From NCBI GenBank assembly GCA_014529385.2, contig CM043971.1, positions 92,906,840 through 92,970,839 on the forward strand: DNA of 64,000 nucleotides. The letters are read 5' to 3'. Below the pieces are notes generated by a model. That model saw nothing but the letters and a program-made list of their open reading frames with translations, was not told the DNA's origin and ran no database searches. The stretch comes from Adiantum capillus-veneris. Taxonomy: Eukaryota; Streptophyta; Polypodiopsida; Polypodiales; Pteridaceae. Made by a program: the position numbers and the translations under genes. This document shows positions 34,817 to 47,081 of this stretch, in pieces. Within the stretch, counting starts at the first letter, position 1. Every line of letters begins with the position of its first letter.

Positions 34817-37430
34817 TATGTAATTTTTACATAGTGGACTCCCCGGGGGGACAAGGTGGCACCATCCCTAGATTGGTGGTGTCCTCTACTCGATTTTCTC
34901 CTTTGGTATGCTCTCAATAGGTGGCTCCCAGATCAATCAAGCTTCTTCTATCAGGTTGGCTCCCTTGTTAGACTTTGCTTGTGGATTTTGCTTTTAAGTG
35001 ATAAGGTGTTTCCCTTGTTAGCTGGTACTCATGTTGTTTGGATCTCCTAATGTCCTAGCTCAGATTGAGCAGGGCTGCTCTTGTTAATTTTTAGGTATGA
35101 ATATTGTAACCATGCACATTTTTTGTGAGCATTTCCAAAAAAAAAAGAGATTTTCAATATATAAAAATAAAGAATATGACTAAAACTTGTAAAACGTGGA
35201 AGGGTTTTATTCTATTTTACAAGAAATTGAGAAGGATTTTTCCCAATGTGAGCAAGTTCTAAGCTGAGTTGAACTAGGATTTTCCTAAACCTTTGGGCTC
35301 TTACATGGACCCCTCTGTCATTTCCAAAATAATAACATACTACCCATACAATGGGGGCCTTTCATCACTAACCATTGATTGAACATGTTTATAGATGAAG
35401 GGTTCTTTCTACATGTAAATGATTGACTCTTGGCCTTTCTGAATGTCTAGTCATGCAAAGAGGATACACATCACTACCCTTGAAAACAAGTCAGGAGTCA
35501 CTAAGGCCTTTTCATTCAACGAGGAGTAGCAATGCTCGCAAAAAATCAGGGTTTAGTCTATTTTGATTAGTTGAAATTGCAAAATCTTGACTAGATTCGG
35601 AGTTTGCCTTGAAGAAAACCGACAAAAAATTTATAAGTGTTAGCAAATGCTTTAAATTTTGACCTAAAAATCGAAAGAGTTTTAAGTGTACACTTGTTTT
35701 CTTCGATAAAGAAAAAAAATGGCAAGGGTTGGGGAGTGGATGTGATGAGTGCATACAACATGCCATTTTATTATGTTTTAATATAAAAATTGTTTTGTCC
35801 ATTATATATACATAATAAAAAATGCTTTACATGTAATGAAGGGCCCCACTTAAACTACAAAGTGAAAGGCTCACATTGGCATTTTAAAACAAAATACAAT
35901 GAAACAAGGTGAAAGTTCACTATGGCTACTTAAGGTTAGTGAGAGAATTTAATAATAAGAGGTTTCTTTGTTAGAGAGAAAACGAGGAAATGACACTAGA
36001 ATTCTAAAACTTTATTTCTACAATAAAGTATTTCATTTTTTTAAAAACAAGTGTATTGTGTAACAATGAACTATTCAAATTATGAAAGTATAAAAAACAA
36101 GGTGAGGAATCACTAAGGCCTGCTAAAGTGAAGGGGGATAAGAGTTATGAAGACTACATTTAAATGTGTGCCTACAATCACGTCATTTTTGTTATATTCT
36201 AATAAAAATTTGTTTTGTCCATTATACACACATTATTATAAATCCCTTAATTTACAACAAGGTGAAAGGTGCACATTGACATTTCAAACAAGGTGAGGAG
36301 TCACGATGACATGTAGAAGGTAAGGGATGGTGAATATTTATCAAAAGTAGGTCTTAATCACTGTTGCAATTGTATTTTTTTGATATAAAATTGTATTGTC
36401 TACATATACACGTAATTACAAAATAGTGGTTCCAAACCAAACTAGCGATCGATCTGGCTCCCATCGTTGTCTTCGATGACGGATTATTGATATGGGAAAT
36501 GTACTTTCCCTTTGTCCCCAATCCTCTGCACACAAATGCACACACATCTACATAGAGGTGAAATGGTCAACAAATAGTGATGTTAAAATTTATGTAAATG
36601 TAAAAAGAAAAGGGGCGTTTTTTATGACCTTCCAAATGAAAAAAATGGAGTCACCCTTAAGCTGACACTTGGATGCCTCGAGGCCTCACCATTTTTCCCA
36701 AGCTCCATAAAGAAGTAGTAGGGTAAACGACCCAATAAGTGGACGGGTCCCTGAATAAGGCCCATCCCACCCCCAATAAATAAAGTTGTGGACGCTCCAG
36801 AAGACGTACAACCGCGGTTTTGTGCTTGGTTTACTTCAACTGACATGTTGTTACCCCATAGGTTAGGTAACGAGTTCGGATGTTATTGTCTATCTGTGCC
36901 TCTTTTGGCGTAGGGTGAGTCCTGCAACAACGAACCTTTTTTTTACACGGCGAGGCACAAACACATGTCACATTTTTTGCACACTAAGCGAATGCGTTCA
37001 ACAATTCTTATCTTGCTTGGCGACCTCCTAAGCTATATGCACTGCCATTGTAACCTGAGAATCTTGCTTCACAGCATGAGATTTAGGCCCAACATTTTCA
37101 TTGTCCTTAAATAAGGACTTTTACCCAGAGAAGCCTTGTCTCTTATGATGGGTCCACTTAAACAACAAGGTAAAAGATCACATTGGCATTCTAAAATAAA
37201 ATAAAGAAGAGTAAAATAAAAAAAACAAAATAAAGAGATCCCATTACAAACTAAAGAGTAGATTTAATAAGCATAGATAATAAAAAAATAATTTCTTTTA
37301 AGAGGTCCTTAAATAAAAATATTCTTTCACAGAGGTATTGGTATATGAGCATCATGGGATAAAACTTCTATAAATGCCCTCAATCCCTAATGTCTCGTTC
37401 TTAAAAATACTTTTTTAGCTTGCCGATAAA
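34817..37430. other. AT-rich intergenic DNA with diverged dispersed repeats
   Basis: A block around TTTTGTCCATTATA..ACA.ATTAT recurs near 35790, 36210 and 36395. Phrases like AAGGTGAGGAGTCAC recur at about 36100 and 36290, and CACATTGGCATT at about 35875 and 37170. This suggests old local duplication. No coding region was recognised. Confidence 0.55.
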
Positions 37431-37565
37431 TTTTTTTTTAATAACAATTTGGGCATTCGATCAAATACAAAGGTGCACCTCGGACATACTCATCCACAAT
37501 CAAACCCATGATTCGGGTCATAGAGATTGAATGCTCAACCAACTGAGATAGCTCGTGTTGACAAT
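37430..37565 (-). mobile_element. tRNA-derived SINE
   Basis: On the minus strand the head reads AGCTATCTCAGTTGGTTGAG (A box, from 37552), then GGGTTTGATTGTG (B box, 37507-37495) at tRNA-like spacing, and ends in an A-rich tail (poly-T at 37431-37439). A 6-bp CGATAA occurs at 37424-37429 and 37566-37571 as a probable target duplication. About 136 bp. The anticodon arm does not form a normal tRNA, so it is not a working tRNA gene. Confidence 0.75.
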
Positions 37566-37749
37566 CGATAATCTTTTAATGCCTCCATAAGAAAAGATAG
37601 ATCACATAAAAAATAAGAAAACATTTTCATGAAAATTCCTTTTAGGAGGTACTTAAATGAAAAGATTCTTTTACAAATCAAAATATCGTAATATTTCACA
37701 TCATGGAATCAAAGTTCTTTGAATGCACTTCTTTTTTAAGTGGTCCAAA

Positions 37750-38240
37750 TAAACAAAGACAAAAAAAAGTAGAAGAAGTCAAAAGAGCGTTAAATGAAGG
37801 ACCAAATTGCAATGATGGAAAGACTCATTTTTAATGTAAAAGAAAAATACAATCTTTAAAAAACTTTTCTTTTCAACCCAAGAGGACACATGTCCACCAT
37901 AGACAACCTCTACATCAATGGTTCAAAAATTGCATCATTTCTCCACCACCCCCCTATGGCCTTCTTCAAGCCAAAAAAGAATAAAAATCAAGTAGAATAA
38001 ATACAATAAAAGAAAAAATCCATTGAAAAACTAAAGCAAAAGAATGTTTTGATCCTTTCATAAGAAAACATAGGTTTAATAACCATAAAAAAAAACTAAA
38101 ACAATTTAATGAAATTGACTTTTATGAGGTCCTTAAGTGAAATGATTTTTTCACAAGTAAAATATTAAGAAATTATTGAGTCAATACTTCACATCATGGG
38201 ATCAAACTCCTATGAATGCATTCCTTAATCCCTTGTTCTT
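37750..38240. repeat. Diverged segmental duplication, copy A
   Basis: It shares ordered blocks with 40345-41190: AGAAGAAGTCA..AAATGA, CACTTGTCCACCAT-type text, CCCCTATGGCCTTCT, a T/A-rich spacer, GAGGTCCTTAAGTGAAA and CTATGAATGCATTCCTTAAT. The order is kept but spacing differs. Confidence 0.65.
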
Positions 38241-40344
38241 TAAGGCCTTTTTGAGAAGTCCAACAAGATGAAGAGTCATGCTTACATTCTAAAACCAAAA
38301 CAAGGTGAAGAATCACGATGGCATGTTAAGAAAATGTAATGCTAAAGTAGATGAGGATTGTGCTTGTTGAATTCATTTTTTTCACAACAAATATTTTGAA
38401 AGCTTGTAGAGAGGGCATATTATAGAGTAAGTAATACATATATGGAAAAATAGGTCAAGTTGTTTCATTGGTTGACATGAAAAAGTTACTTATTGACCAC
38501 ATTTGGTCGAACTTGGAAGTTTAGTTTGTTGCTTTTTAAGATAAATGTTATAGTGAACTGTGTGAAGAAACCAATTTGTTATTTCACTATAGCATGGGAT
38601 TTTAGAGTATATATTGACATTTAAACGACATCGAAGTATGATCAAATGACATTGATCATTGGGTTATAGAAACATTTCTAAAGGAATGATGGACCTAATT
38701 AATTTTGTGTGAAAATTTAAGCTAATAATAATAATATTTCATAAAGATGACACTAATTAATGACATTTTTATTTTTGCAATATTCTCTTGATCAAGTGTT
38801 ACATGTGACATGTATATCTTTGAAATGTATTTTATCAATGTTGTGAGTGTCTAAACCTAATCCCTACTAATGATACATGTTACACTAAAGTAACAAGGTG
38901 ACGTTTGTATATTAAAACCAAAAGTTAAAAAATAAAATCTTAGTTGTGGATGAATTCTTTCATTTAAGGACAATTTATAACTTTTTGAATTTATATTTCT
39001 TTTGAAATTTATAATTCTTTCATTCTTAGTTGTGGAAGAAATTCTTTCATTTAATGATAATTTATAAATTTTAGTTGTTAATTGTCTTCAAATGAAAGAA
39101 AAGTTTATAACTAAAAAAATATGTTTAAATAAAAAAGTTGAAAAGAAAGTCATTAGGTCCTTAGATGAAGGGACCCATTCACAAACTAAACAAAGTAAAA
39201 CAAGTGATAAAATCACAAGGCCTGCTAGGCATGATAAAAAATTCTTTTTGACATGCAATTTTTCAAGCCCCCTTTCATATGCTTTGTGTAATGCAATCAA
39301 CTTATATAACTTGCCATATATAACGTTAACTTAAAGATATAAATATAAAAAATGACAAGCAATTTTGAGATTGTTTTGATAGGCAAAATAGCCCTTGACA
39401 AAAAAAATAGGCGTCAATTTTAGGCCTTAATCTGAGGCTAGATCCCACTTAAAAATTCACTATATCTCTAAGCTTTTTTTTAAAAAAACATAAGCACATA
39501 GAATTGAATTAAAAAAGCACCCTTAAGCTCTACACCCTAAGCTTTAGATCCCTATGCTCTACACCCCACTTTAAAAATTCTACATTTTTAAGCTCTAGAG
39601 CCCTTTTTACAAATATAAAACTGTAGATCCCTAAGTTGTAAATCCCACTTTAAAAGCTTTAAAGTTCTAAGTCCTAAAACTCTAGCGTTTCGGGGTGACC
39701 CTCCCCCTACTTGTGGATCCATGTAACATTTTCACTTTCTTTAATTCAAAATTTTACCTTCTAATAAAAAAAAAACTCTAGATCCTCATTGGATGATTGG
39801 AGACCTTACTTTAAAAGTTCTACATCTTTAAGTTCTAATCATAGCTTTAAAATCTCTAAAAATAAAAATAAAAAATCTTTACATATTAAAGCCCTAAATG
39901 ATAAATTCCTTCCATAAAGTTTTAACTAACAAAAATGACAACTTTAGTCTATTACCTCAAGTTTAAAGGGGTGAATCAAATTCTCAAAATGAAAAGGTGG
40001 GTAAAAGAACTTCTCAAATTTCAAAACTAAAAGGTGACTCTTGGGATTTGTGGAGCCTCCGAGGCTTTATCATTTAACATGTAAGGCTCTCAACTCTTCA
40101 TGCTTCCAAAGGCATTGGACAACCCAAAATCTTTTCCTTGATATATGAGAGTTCATTTCATATTTCAAAACTCAAGACATGTCCATCATTAGATTTACAC
40201 AATTCATTTCAATGAGTGCCCACTATCTTATTTCAATCAATCAATCAATCAACATTTTTGATCTATCAAAAAATGCTTAAAAATACAACTCAACCTTTTT
40301 TCTATTTTAGTCAGCAAAAAGAGAAGGCAACGCTATAGCCTTGC
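38241..40344. other. AT-rich intergenic DNA, no gene
   Basis: At 39440-39900 there is a degenerate run built on TAAGCTCTAGATCCC and CCACTTTAAAAATTCTAC. Otherwise only A/T-rich text was seen. Confidence 0.5.
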
Positions 40345-41190
40345 CCTTTGGACAGGCCAAAAAAGAAGAAGTCAGGTAAGCATTAAATGAGAGGATCAAG
40401 TTATAATGATGGCAAGACCCATTTACATTATAAAAGGAAGATATAATCTTTATAAAACCTTCCTTTTCAATCAAAGAAGACACTTGTCCACCATCGACAA
40501 CCGTTGTATCAACGGCTCAAAAGATGCACATTTTGTCAACCTTCCCCTATGGCCTTCTGTAGGCTAAAAATGATTGGACAAACATTTGAAAGCATTGTAA
40601 GAGATTGCAAAAAAATAAAGTAAGAGAAGAGAAAAGAAAAGATGTGACCCAATACCCAATGCTCCACTTTAAAGAGGGAGGTAAATAAATGTCAGCACTC
40701 TCTCTCAACAAAAGAGGATAGAAAAGATTGTGTGACCCAATACCAATGTCCCTCTTTAAAGAGGGAGGTAAACAAATATCAATACACCCTCACAAGTGCC
40801 TACAAAAATTAGTAAAAAAGAAAGTTTGTCATCATTATCTCGTCATGTGCCATTAATTAGCAAGCTTTATCTAATGGTCCACAATGGCAACCAAAATGCA
40901 ACGCTTTACTAAGGACTTATGTAGTCCAAAAAGAAAGTAAAATAAAAAACAATAAAATAACTTGAGACCCATTGAAAAAATAAAACAAAAGAATAATTTA
41001 ATGATTTGATAAGAAAATATAAGCATAGGAAATAATAAACAATTTAATGAGATTGACATCTATGAAGTTCTTCAATGAAAAGACTCTTTCACAAATTAAA
41101 ATATCAAAGAAAATTTCAATGAGTCAATACTTCAATCATGGGATCCACTCCTATGAATGCATTCCTTAATCCCTTATTCTCTAAGGATTT
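40345..41190. repeat. Diverged segmental duplication, copy B
   Basis: Counterpart of 37750-38240, expanded by an insert that is itself a tandem duplication. TTTAAAGAGGGAGGTAAATA and TTTAAAGAGGGAGGTAAACA occur at about 40670 and 40755, each after a GTGACCCAATACC phrase. Confidence 0.65.
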
Positions 41191-41396
41191 TTGGCTTGCT
41201 CAAAGGCCTTAGAAACAAGGCGTGAAAGTTGTGACCTACAAGTGGATGAAAAAGATTTCAGAATTTGTGGGGGACATACTGGCGTGCGTTGGAAGTGGGA
41301 CGTGATATAACTATTGTGGACGATTTGTAGGTGCACAATTTTTGAGAGATGGTGTGGCCCCTTTGGAGGTATTATAGAGCTATTAGAATTAGCAAC

Positions 41397-41460
<64 letters not shown>
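41397..41460 (+). repeat. Compound (CT)n-(CA)n microsatellite
   Basis: CT runs to 41423 and CA to 41460. A near-copy of the flank (GAGC.ATT.GAATTA..AA followed by CT) precedes the next CT tract. Confidence 0.95.
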
Positions 41461-41461
<1 letters not shown>

Positions 41462-41556
41462 TGCCATCTCCTCACCTCTATGCTCAGCTCGCTTGAAGTC
41501 TTTGAAACTCTTATGAGTCTTTTTAATTGCAATTGGTTTGAGCACTATTGGAATTA

Positions 41557-41560
<4 letters not shown>

Positions 41561-41607
<47 letters not shown>
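41561..41607 (+). repeat. (CT)n microsatellite
   Basis: 47 bp of CT. Confidence 0.95.
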
Positions 41608-41611
<4 letters not shown>

Positions 41612-42030
41612 ACATCTTTGAAGCCATTTGCGTCTTCCAAGTCATGATTGGTTTTGTGTGTATAATTGCTATGACAGAGGAGGTCACTCCACCACACGCA
41701 AAATAGTTTCATCAATTTGACAAACAACATTCACTAGTGGAGCTACAAGGGTAACCCCATGGAGTAGTGGGAGCAGCTAACGAGAGAAAGGGTGGTATCT
41801 TTGACTAAAGCAAGAGCATATAGATGAAGCTGCAACCTAGGCTGATGGGCGGTGGAAGCTCTTTTGGAGGGTACAAAATGCACTACTCGATGCATATTGG
41901 TTGACAAAGGGAGAGAGGGGGCCAGCTATCCTACCATTGTCATGCTAGAGGATAGAGTTATATTAGGTGGTGGTCCCGTGATGCTTAGTTATCAGTTATT
42001 TGAATTGATAACTAAGTTTCATTCTCGATC

Positions 42031-42579
42031 TGTTACGAGATTGGGCACCCTCCTATTGTAGTGGTCAGCTGCAATTGGGATAGCTAGCGTAATGTTTAAT
42101 TATGATGTCTATTTATTTTCTAATTGAGTTGATGATGATTTTGTAGAGTGGAATGTGGGGAGTTGATGAAGAGGCGCCGACAATTACTCTTAGCCATTTT
42201 ATATTTGCACAGTATTTTAGAATATCATTTCAATAAGCCACTATGGCTCTGTAAATAGTTGTAGTGGGAACTCCCCTTATGAGTCATGCAAGAACTAATG
42301 AGCTTCACTCATTTACAAAAGTGAAGTGGTTGTAAAGAGAGGGGCCTCAATTTTTAGCACCTTAAACTCAAAATAATATATTAAATACCAAATCCACAAG
42401 AGAGGTGCCCGTGGAGTTTGGGGCTAGATTTAGGTCTTTTTCTTGTAGATTCTCTTCTCTACTCTCTTATTCTATGCTCTATTTGCTGTGTACTCTCTAA
42501 TCTAATCTCCATCTCTTACACTCTCTTACAATCATGTCTATGTCAATTCTATGTTCACTGTGTGTGTGTGTGTCATAGT

Positions 42580-42614
<35 letters not shown>

Positions 42615-42708
42615 TGGAAATTGGAAGAAGAGGTGGACAGGTTGATGGTGATGTTTGGAGCATGTGTTGAATAGCTTAAGCGGTCGATCTTCCCCTCTTC
42701 TCCCAACA
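42031..42708 (+). repeat. 5' LTR of the 42-49 kb gypsy
   Basis: 678 bp, starting TGTTACGAGATTGGGCACCC and ending CCCAACA. It contains two (TG)n runs (42559-42571, 42584-42611). Confidence 0.92.
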
Positions 42709-43539
42709 ATGGTATCATAGCTAACAGGTTCGAGTTAATTGGCATCATATTTCAATTGCAAGAAGGAAATTTCTCGAATCGACAATCTCGAAATTGCAAT
42801 TTATCAAATTTGCAATACAAAGACTCAAGGATTTGTGGAAATTCAAAGCTTAATCGGTCAAATTTGCAAAACATATTTTGCTTGGTCGCTAATGAGTGGT
42901 GAATCGGTGACTAATCAGCAAGCGGTTTTCAATTTCGGCTTCATGATGGTCAAAAGATGGTATATCAAGTTTCAACTTTCAATTTTAATGCATAATCAGT
43001 GCGGATTGTGAAGGCAAGAAGAGAGCAGAAAGGCTTGGAGGGTCGGAAGATTCTTGGTTTCGAAATGTATTTGCAATCGAGTAATTGCTTTGTCATGGAG
43101 GACGATATCGGAAAGCATAAATAAAGAGGAAGAAGGATGATACATGCTGTGGATACTGCATCTCACATGAGATTTTGTGGTATATGACCCATGCCACATA
43201 CAATCACCTGTTCCGAACTTCACCAAAGTCGATAATTTTACTTGCAAGCTACTCGGCTTCCTTGCTCGCGAGAATGAGGCCCTGCATACAAGCACTTCGA
43301 ACTGCAGCCGTCACCCAGGGTGTTGGAGACTACCCTCAAACGGGTTGCCCAGGACCTCTGGATAAATCGCTTCCTGCAAGTTCTTGTTGTCCTCTCTCTG
43401 CACGGCTCTGAGTCCCTCCCTCGGCATCGCGTTGTCTGTAGCAGCTCGCATGCCACCATGCAAGGCTTTATAAAGCCTTTACACACTTTAAAAAAAAGTG
43501 TGGATTAAGTTTTTTTGGTTGGCCGCCCAAAATTCCAAC

Positions 43540-43632
43540 CTTGTCTTTTTTAGAAAAAACAAAAGGGACCCTTGCTTAATCTCGAGTCACGCCCTTATGA
43601 TCAAGTTCACCACCAAGTGAGCTACACCCCCT
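43540..43632 (-). mobile_element. tRNA-derived SINE in the gypsy leader
   Basis: The minus strand reads GGGGTGTAGCTCACTTGGTG (A box) and GTGACTCGAGATTAAG (B-box-like, 43590-43575), followed by a T-rich end (CCCTTTTGTTTTTTC). The A box is strong and the B box degenerate. Confidence 0.55.
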
Positions 43633-44235
43633 GCCTCCACTTTCCAACTCAATCGGGTCTTCCCCATTCGGTCACTGTTTTCCAAGAGGTATCGAACTCG
43701 TAGAGTGCCATCAAGAAATGGAAGAATAACCACCGAGGTAAGTCCAGGAAGCTCGACTTTCCCCTCCTACAAGTCAAGGGATTGGTATTGGCACGGCATA
43801 CACCCACAGTTGCCAAATATTTTTGCAACAAAAATTATCGGCTTCTCCAACTTACACCAACTATTTCAAATTAGAAAAAAAAATTTACTTGAATAATCTG
43901 CAGATTCCTCTTCTACAACTGATATTGTTGTCTTCTTTTGGGAGGATAAGGGAGATCAGACGCCACGCAATTTGACTCGACTCGCAGACGCAGTGTCAGA
44001 CCGTTCACTTTTCTCGCAATTTCCTAGCATATCGCCATTCCGGACTGGACGCCACCAAAATTTTTCAGCTAAGTACATTACTTTTTTGTTATTTATTTTA
44101 CTCTTTTATTCTGCATATTGTACCTGTAAATATCAATAAATAGCCCTTTTTAAGCATTATTCTTAAAAATTATTTTTAAAAAAAAAGAAAAAAAAGAAAA
44201 AGAAAATAACAAAAAAATATAAAAAGCACGCAATC

Positions 44236-45112
44236 ATGGCACACCTTCCTCAGGCACCCACGATTGCGAAACAACTTCAAAATTTGCAACAGTCACTCAC
44301 ATATGAACGCATGCAAAGGCAAGAACTTGAAGATAAATAATTGCATTCTGCATGCACCGAATCTGCACCGGCACCCAAGAAAAACAAAATTAGCAGAAAA
44401 GCCTTCACTTTCAAGGATTTTGATCGCACTAAAGATTCTAGCACGGTTCTAGCATGGGTTAGTCAACTAGATGACTATTTCCATGATGAAGACTTTCTCG
44501 AGCTTTAAATGGTAGAATGTGCATCAAATCATCTCACTAGCAGCGCTGCATTGTGGTGGAATGCCACCAAACAACATGGGAGAAGACCACGCACCTGGCA
44601 TGCATTTAAAAATGTGTTTTTACCCCAATTTTTTTTCCACACAGTACAAAGCTAAAGCACGACATCAATGGGATTTAATTCGACAGGGTCGAAATGAGGA
44701 TGTACAGGGTTACACTGACCGTTTTTGGAATTGTTTAATTCAATTGCAAGCTATTGAACATGTTAGTCGCAGGAAATTGAAGCGTAAGTACATATCAGGT
44801 TTGGCACTACAAATTGGTGCTAAGGTAGATATGTTCGAACCAGATTCTCTGTCAAAGGCTATTAATTTGGCTCTCAATGCAGAAAAGAAGAAAGGTGGAC
44901 AACCCTCTCACACTGATCAACCTGCTAGCACTAATCGCAACAAGAGACCTTCTTTTTCTACTAACTTTGACAGAAACAAACACCAAAGCCGTACTTTTTT
45001 CAAGAGGCATAGATTCGACAATTCTCCTACAACTGCTCAACCTCATACAAGCAACAACAACAACAACACCCAGCAACGAGGCAACAAAATTCTTTTAACC
45101 AACGTTCTCCTC
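44236..45112 (+). pseudogene. Gypsy gag (capsid part), broken
   Basis: Starts MAHLPQAPTIAKQLQNLQQS. An in-frame TAA follows LEDK near 44337 and another follows LEL near 44506. The capsid-like domain continues (SSAALWWNATKQHGRRPRTW), shifts frame at the T-run near 44630, then reads YKAKARHQWDLIRQGRNEDV and KAINLALNAEKK. An Asn-rich stretch precedes the zinc knuckle. Confidence 0.85.
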
Positions 45113-45135
45113 CAAATTCTAATGGTAACAAAAAG

Positions 45136-45645
45136 GTGAAGTGTTTTAAATGCTTTCAGTATGGTCACTATGCACATAAGTGCCCAAATGGTCATGCTAA
45201 GGGCAATGGTCAATCCAATGGCCATTCCAATGGAGTCAACAGAAATTCAAGTCAAAAACCCTTCAACAACAACCGCCCCAATGGAGCTACTCTTAACCTC
45301 ATCGAAGATGCTACACCCGACGATAATGAAGTGGAAGCTAACTATGGTGAGGGGTATGATCCTAATTATGATAACGATGACAACCCATCCTCAAGTACTC
45401 TTATATCTCCTCACACTTTGTTTAAAGTGCAAGGCACTGTTAAGGGTGAAAGTGTCACCATTCTGTTAGATGATGGTAGTAGCCATGATTTCATTTCCAC
45501 ACGATTGGCACAACTATCTCTCTCTGAAATCTCGTCCCCTCACAAGGTCAAAACTGTTTTTAATAATCAATGTCTTAATTGTAAAACCCAAGTCACTGTT
45601 GAAGTTTGCATTGGTGAATTCACACAAGCACGTACATTTCTGTAG
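45136..45645 (+). pseudogene. Gypsy gag zinc knuckle and protease
   Basis: The CCHC knuckle CFKCFQYGHYAHKC lies at residues 3-16 of this 169-codon frame. A Gly/Asn-rich linker follows, then the retropepsin region VTILLDDGSSHDFIS with DDG at the active site. A premature stop comes after TQARTFL. The expected continuation (GLDMILGMPFRHEFDPLVNY) follows in another frame at 45651-45720. Confidence 0.85.
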
Positions 45646-45772
45646 CACCATTGCATGGTCTTGATATGATTTTGGGAATGCCATTTCGTCATGAATTTGA
45701 CCCGTTGGTTAATTATAAAACACGTACAATGTCTCTCACTCATATAATAAAAATTTCTCCATCCAAGCAACT

Positions 45773-47081
45773 ATGGCACATCAACAGTTTCCACTCCTCT
45801 CTCACACTCAAACCAAACGAACAATTCGAAAACAGGGGAAAACATATCTAGTATTGGTAAATCAAATTTCTGTTGAAACTGAAACTTCACGTAACTCCAC
45901 ACACGATGAATTTCTCTCACAATTTAAAGATTGTTTCATGCATGATTTGCCACCTGGAATTCCACCATCACGCCCCGAAGACCACAAAATTGATATTATA
46001 CCGGGCAGTGAACCTCCTTGTAGAGCACCCTATCGTGTAAATCCTACCGCACACAGGGAAATACAAACTCAAATCACTGATTTACTTGACCGAGGCTTAA
46101 TCCGACCTAGTAGTTCACCATACGGAGCTCCAATACTTCTTGTAAAGAAGAAAAATGGAACCTTTCGTATGTGTATCGACTACAGGGCTTTAAACAAGAT
46201 CACCATTAAGAATAGGTTTCCTATTCCTAGAGTGGATGATCTATTAGACAAACTAAAAGGGGGGCAAACATCTTTAGCAAAATTGACCTCAAATCAGGGT
46301 ACCATCAAGTTAAAATGTTTGAACATGATGTCTACAAAACTGCTTTTAGAACACAAACTGGACACTATGAATTCCTTGTCATGCCATTTGGTTTGACAAA
46401 TACACCAGCCACCTTCACATGCATGATGAATAGAATTTTCATTGACCATCAAGATTTTGTAATTGTATTTTTTGATGACATATTAGTATTTAGTAAATAC
46501 GAAGAAGAACATAAACAGCATTTAACACGTGTATTTTATCTGCTTGCACAAATCACTTGTATTTGAATCCTGAGAAGAGTCAATCTGAAATTGACTATTT
46601 GGGACACATTGTATCAGGTAAGGGAATACATGTCGATCCAAAGAAAATCGAAGCCATTCAGTCATGGCCTAGACCCAAAAACTTGCATGAGCTACGTTCT
46701 TTTATTGGTCTTTGTAGCTATTATAGGAAATTTATTTGTAATTTTGCTTACACATCACATTATTTGACTCTCCCGTTGAAGAAAAACACGCCTTATGAAT
46801 GGAATGATTTGCAAGAAATCTCATTTAACGCACTTAAACATGCTTTGACTAGTGCACATGTATTGCAATTGCCTGATTTTGAAAGACCATTCTTTGTGGT
46901 AGTCATTGATGCTAGTGGAAAAGGTATCGGTGCAGTCCTTATGCAAGATAATCATCCAATTGCTTTTGAAAGTTGTAAATTCAAACCGTCTGAAACAAAG
47001 TTCAGTACTTATGATAAAGAGTTGACTGCTGTGGTACATGCATTAAAATTTTGGAAACACTATGTAATGGTACTGACTTGA
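45773..47081 (+). pseudogene. Gypsy RT and first part of RNase H, three frameshifts
   Basis: The frame 45773-46396 has the pre-RT segment and RT blocks (SSSPYGAPILLVKKKNG, CIDYRALNKITIKNRFP). It shifts near 46262, and 46315-46566 gives the catalytic block [10 protein letters not shown]. It shifts again near 46553, and 46557-47081 gives the RT thumb and RNase H start (VVIDASGKGIGAVLM, FSTYDKELTAVVHAL). A last shift near 47070 leads to the integrase frame. Confidence 0.9.

Noticed and set aside
37495-37560. Functional tRNA gene
   Set aside because: A and B boxes are tRNA-like but the stems do not pair properly, and an A tail with target duplication marks it as a SINE.
39440-39720. Telomere-like repeats (CCCTAA words)
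   Set aside because: The words are irregular and part of a longer degenerate phrase. There is no array of seven-base telomere units.
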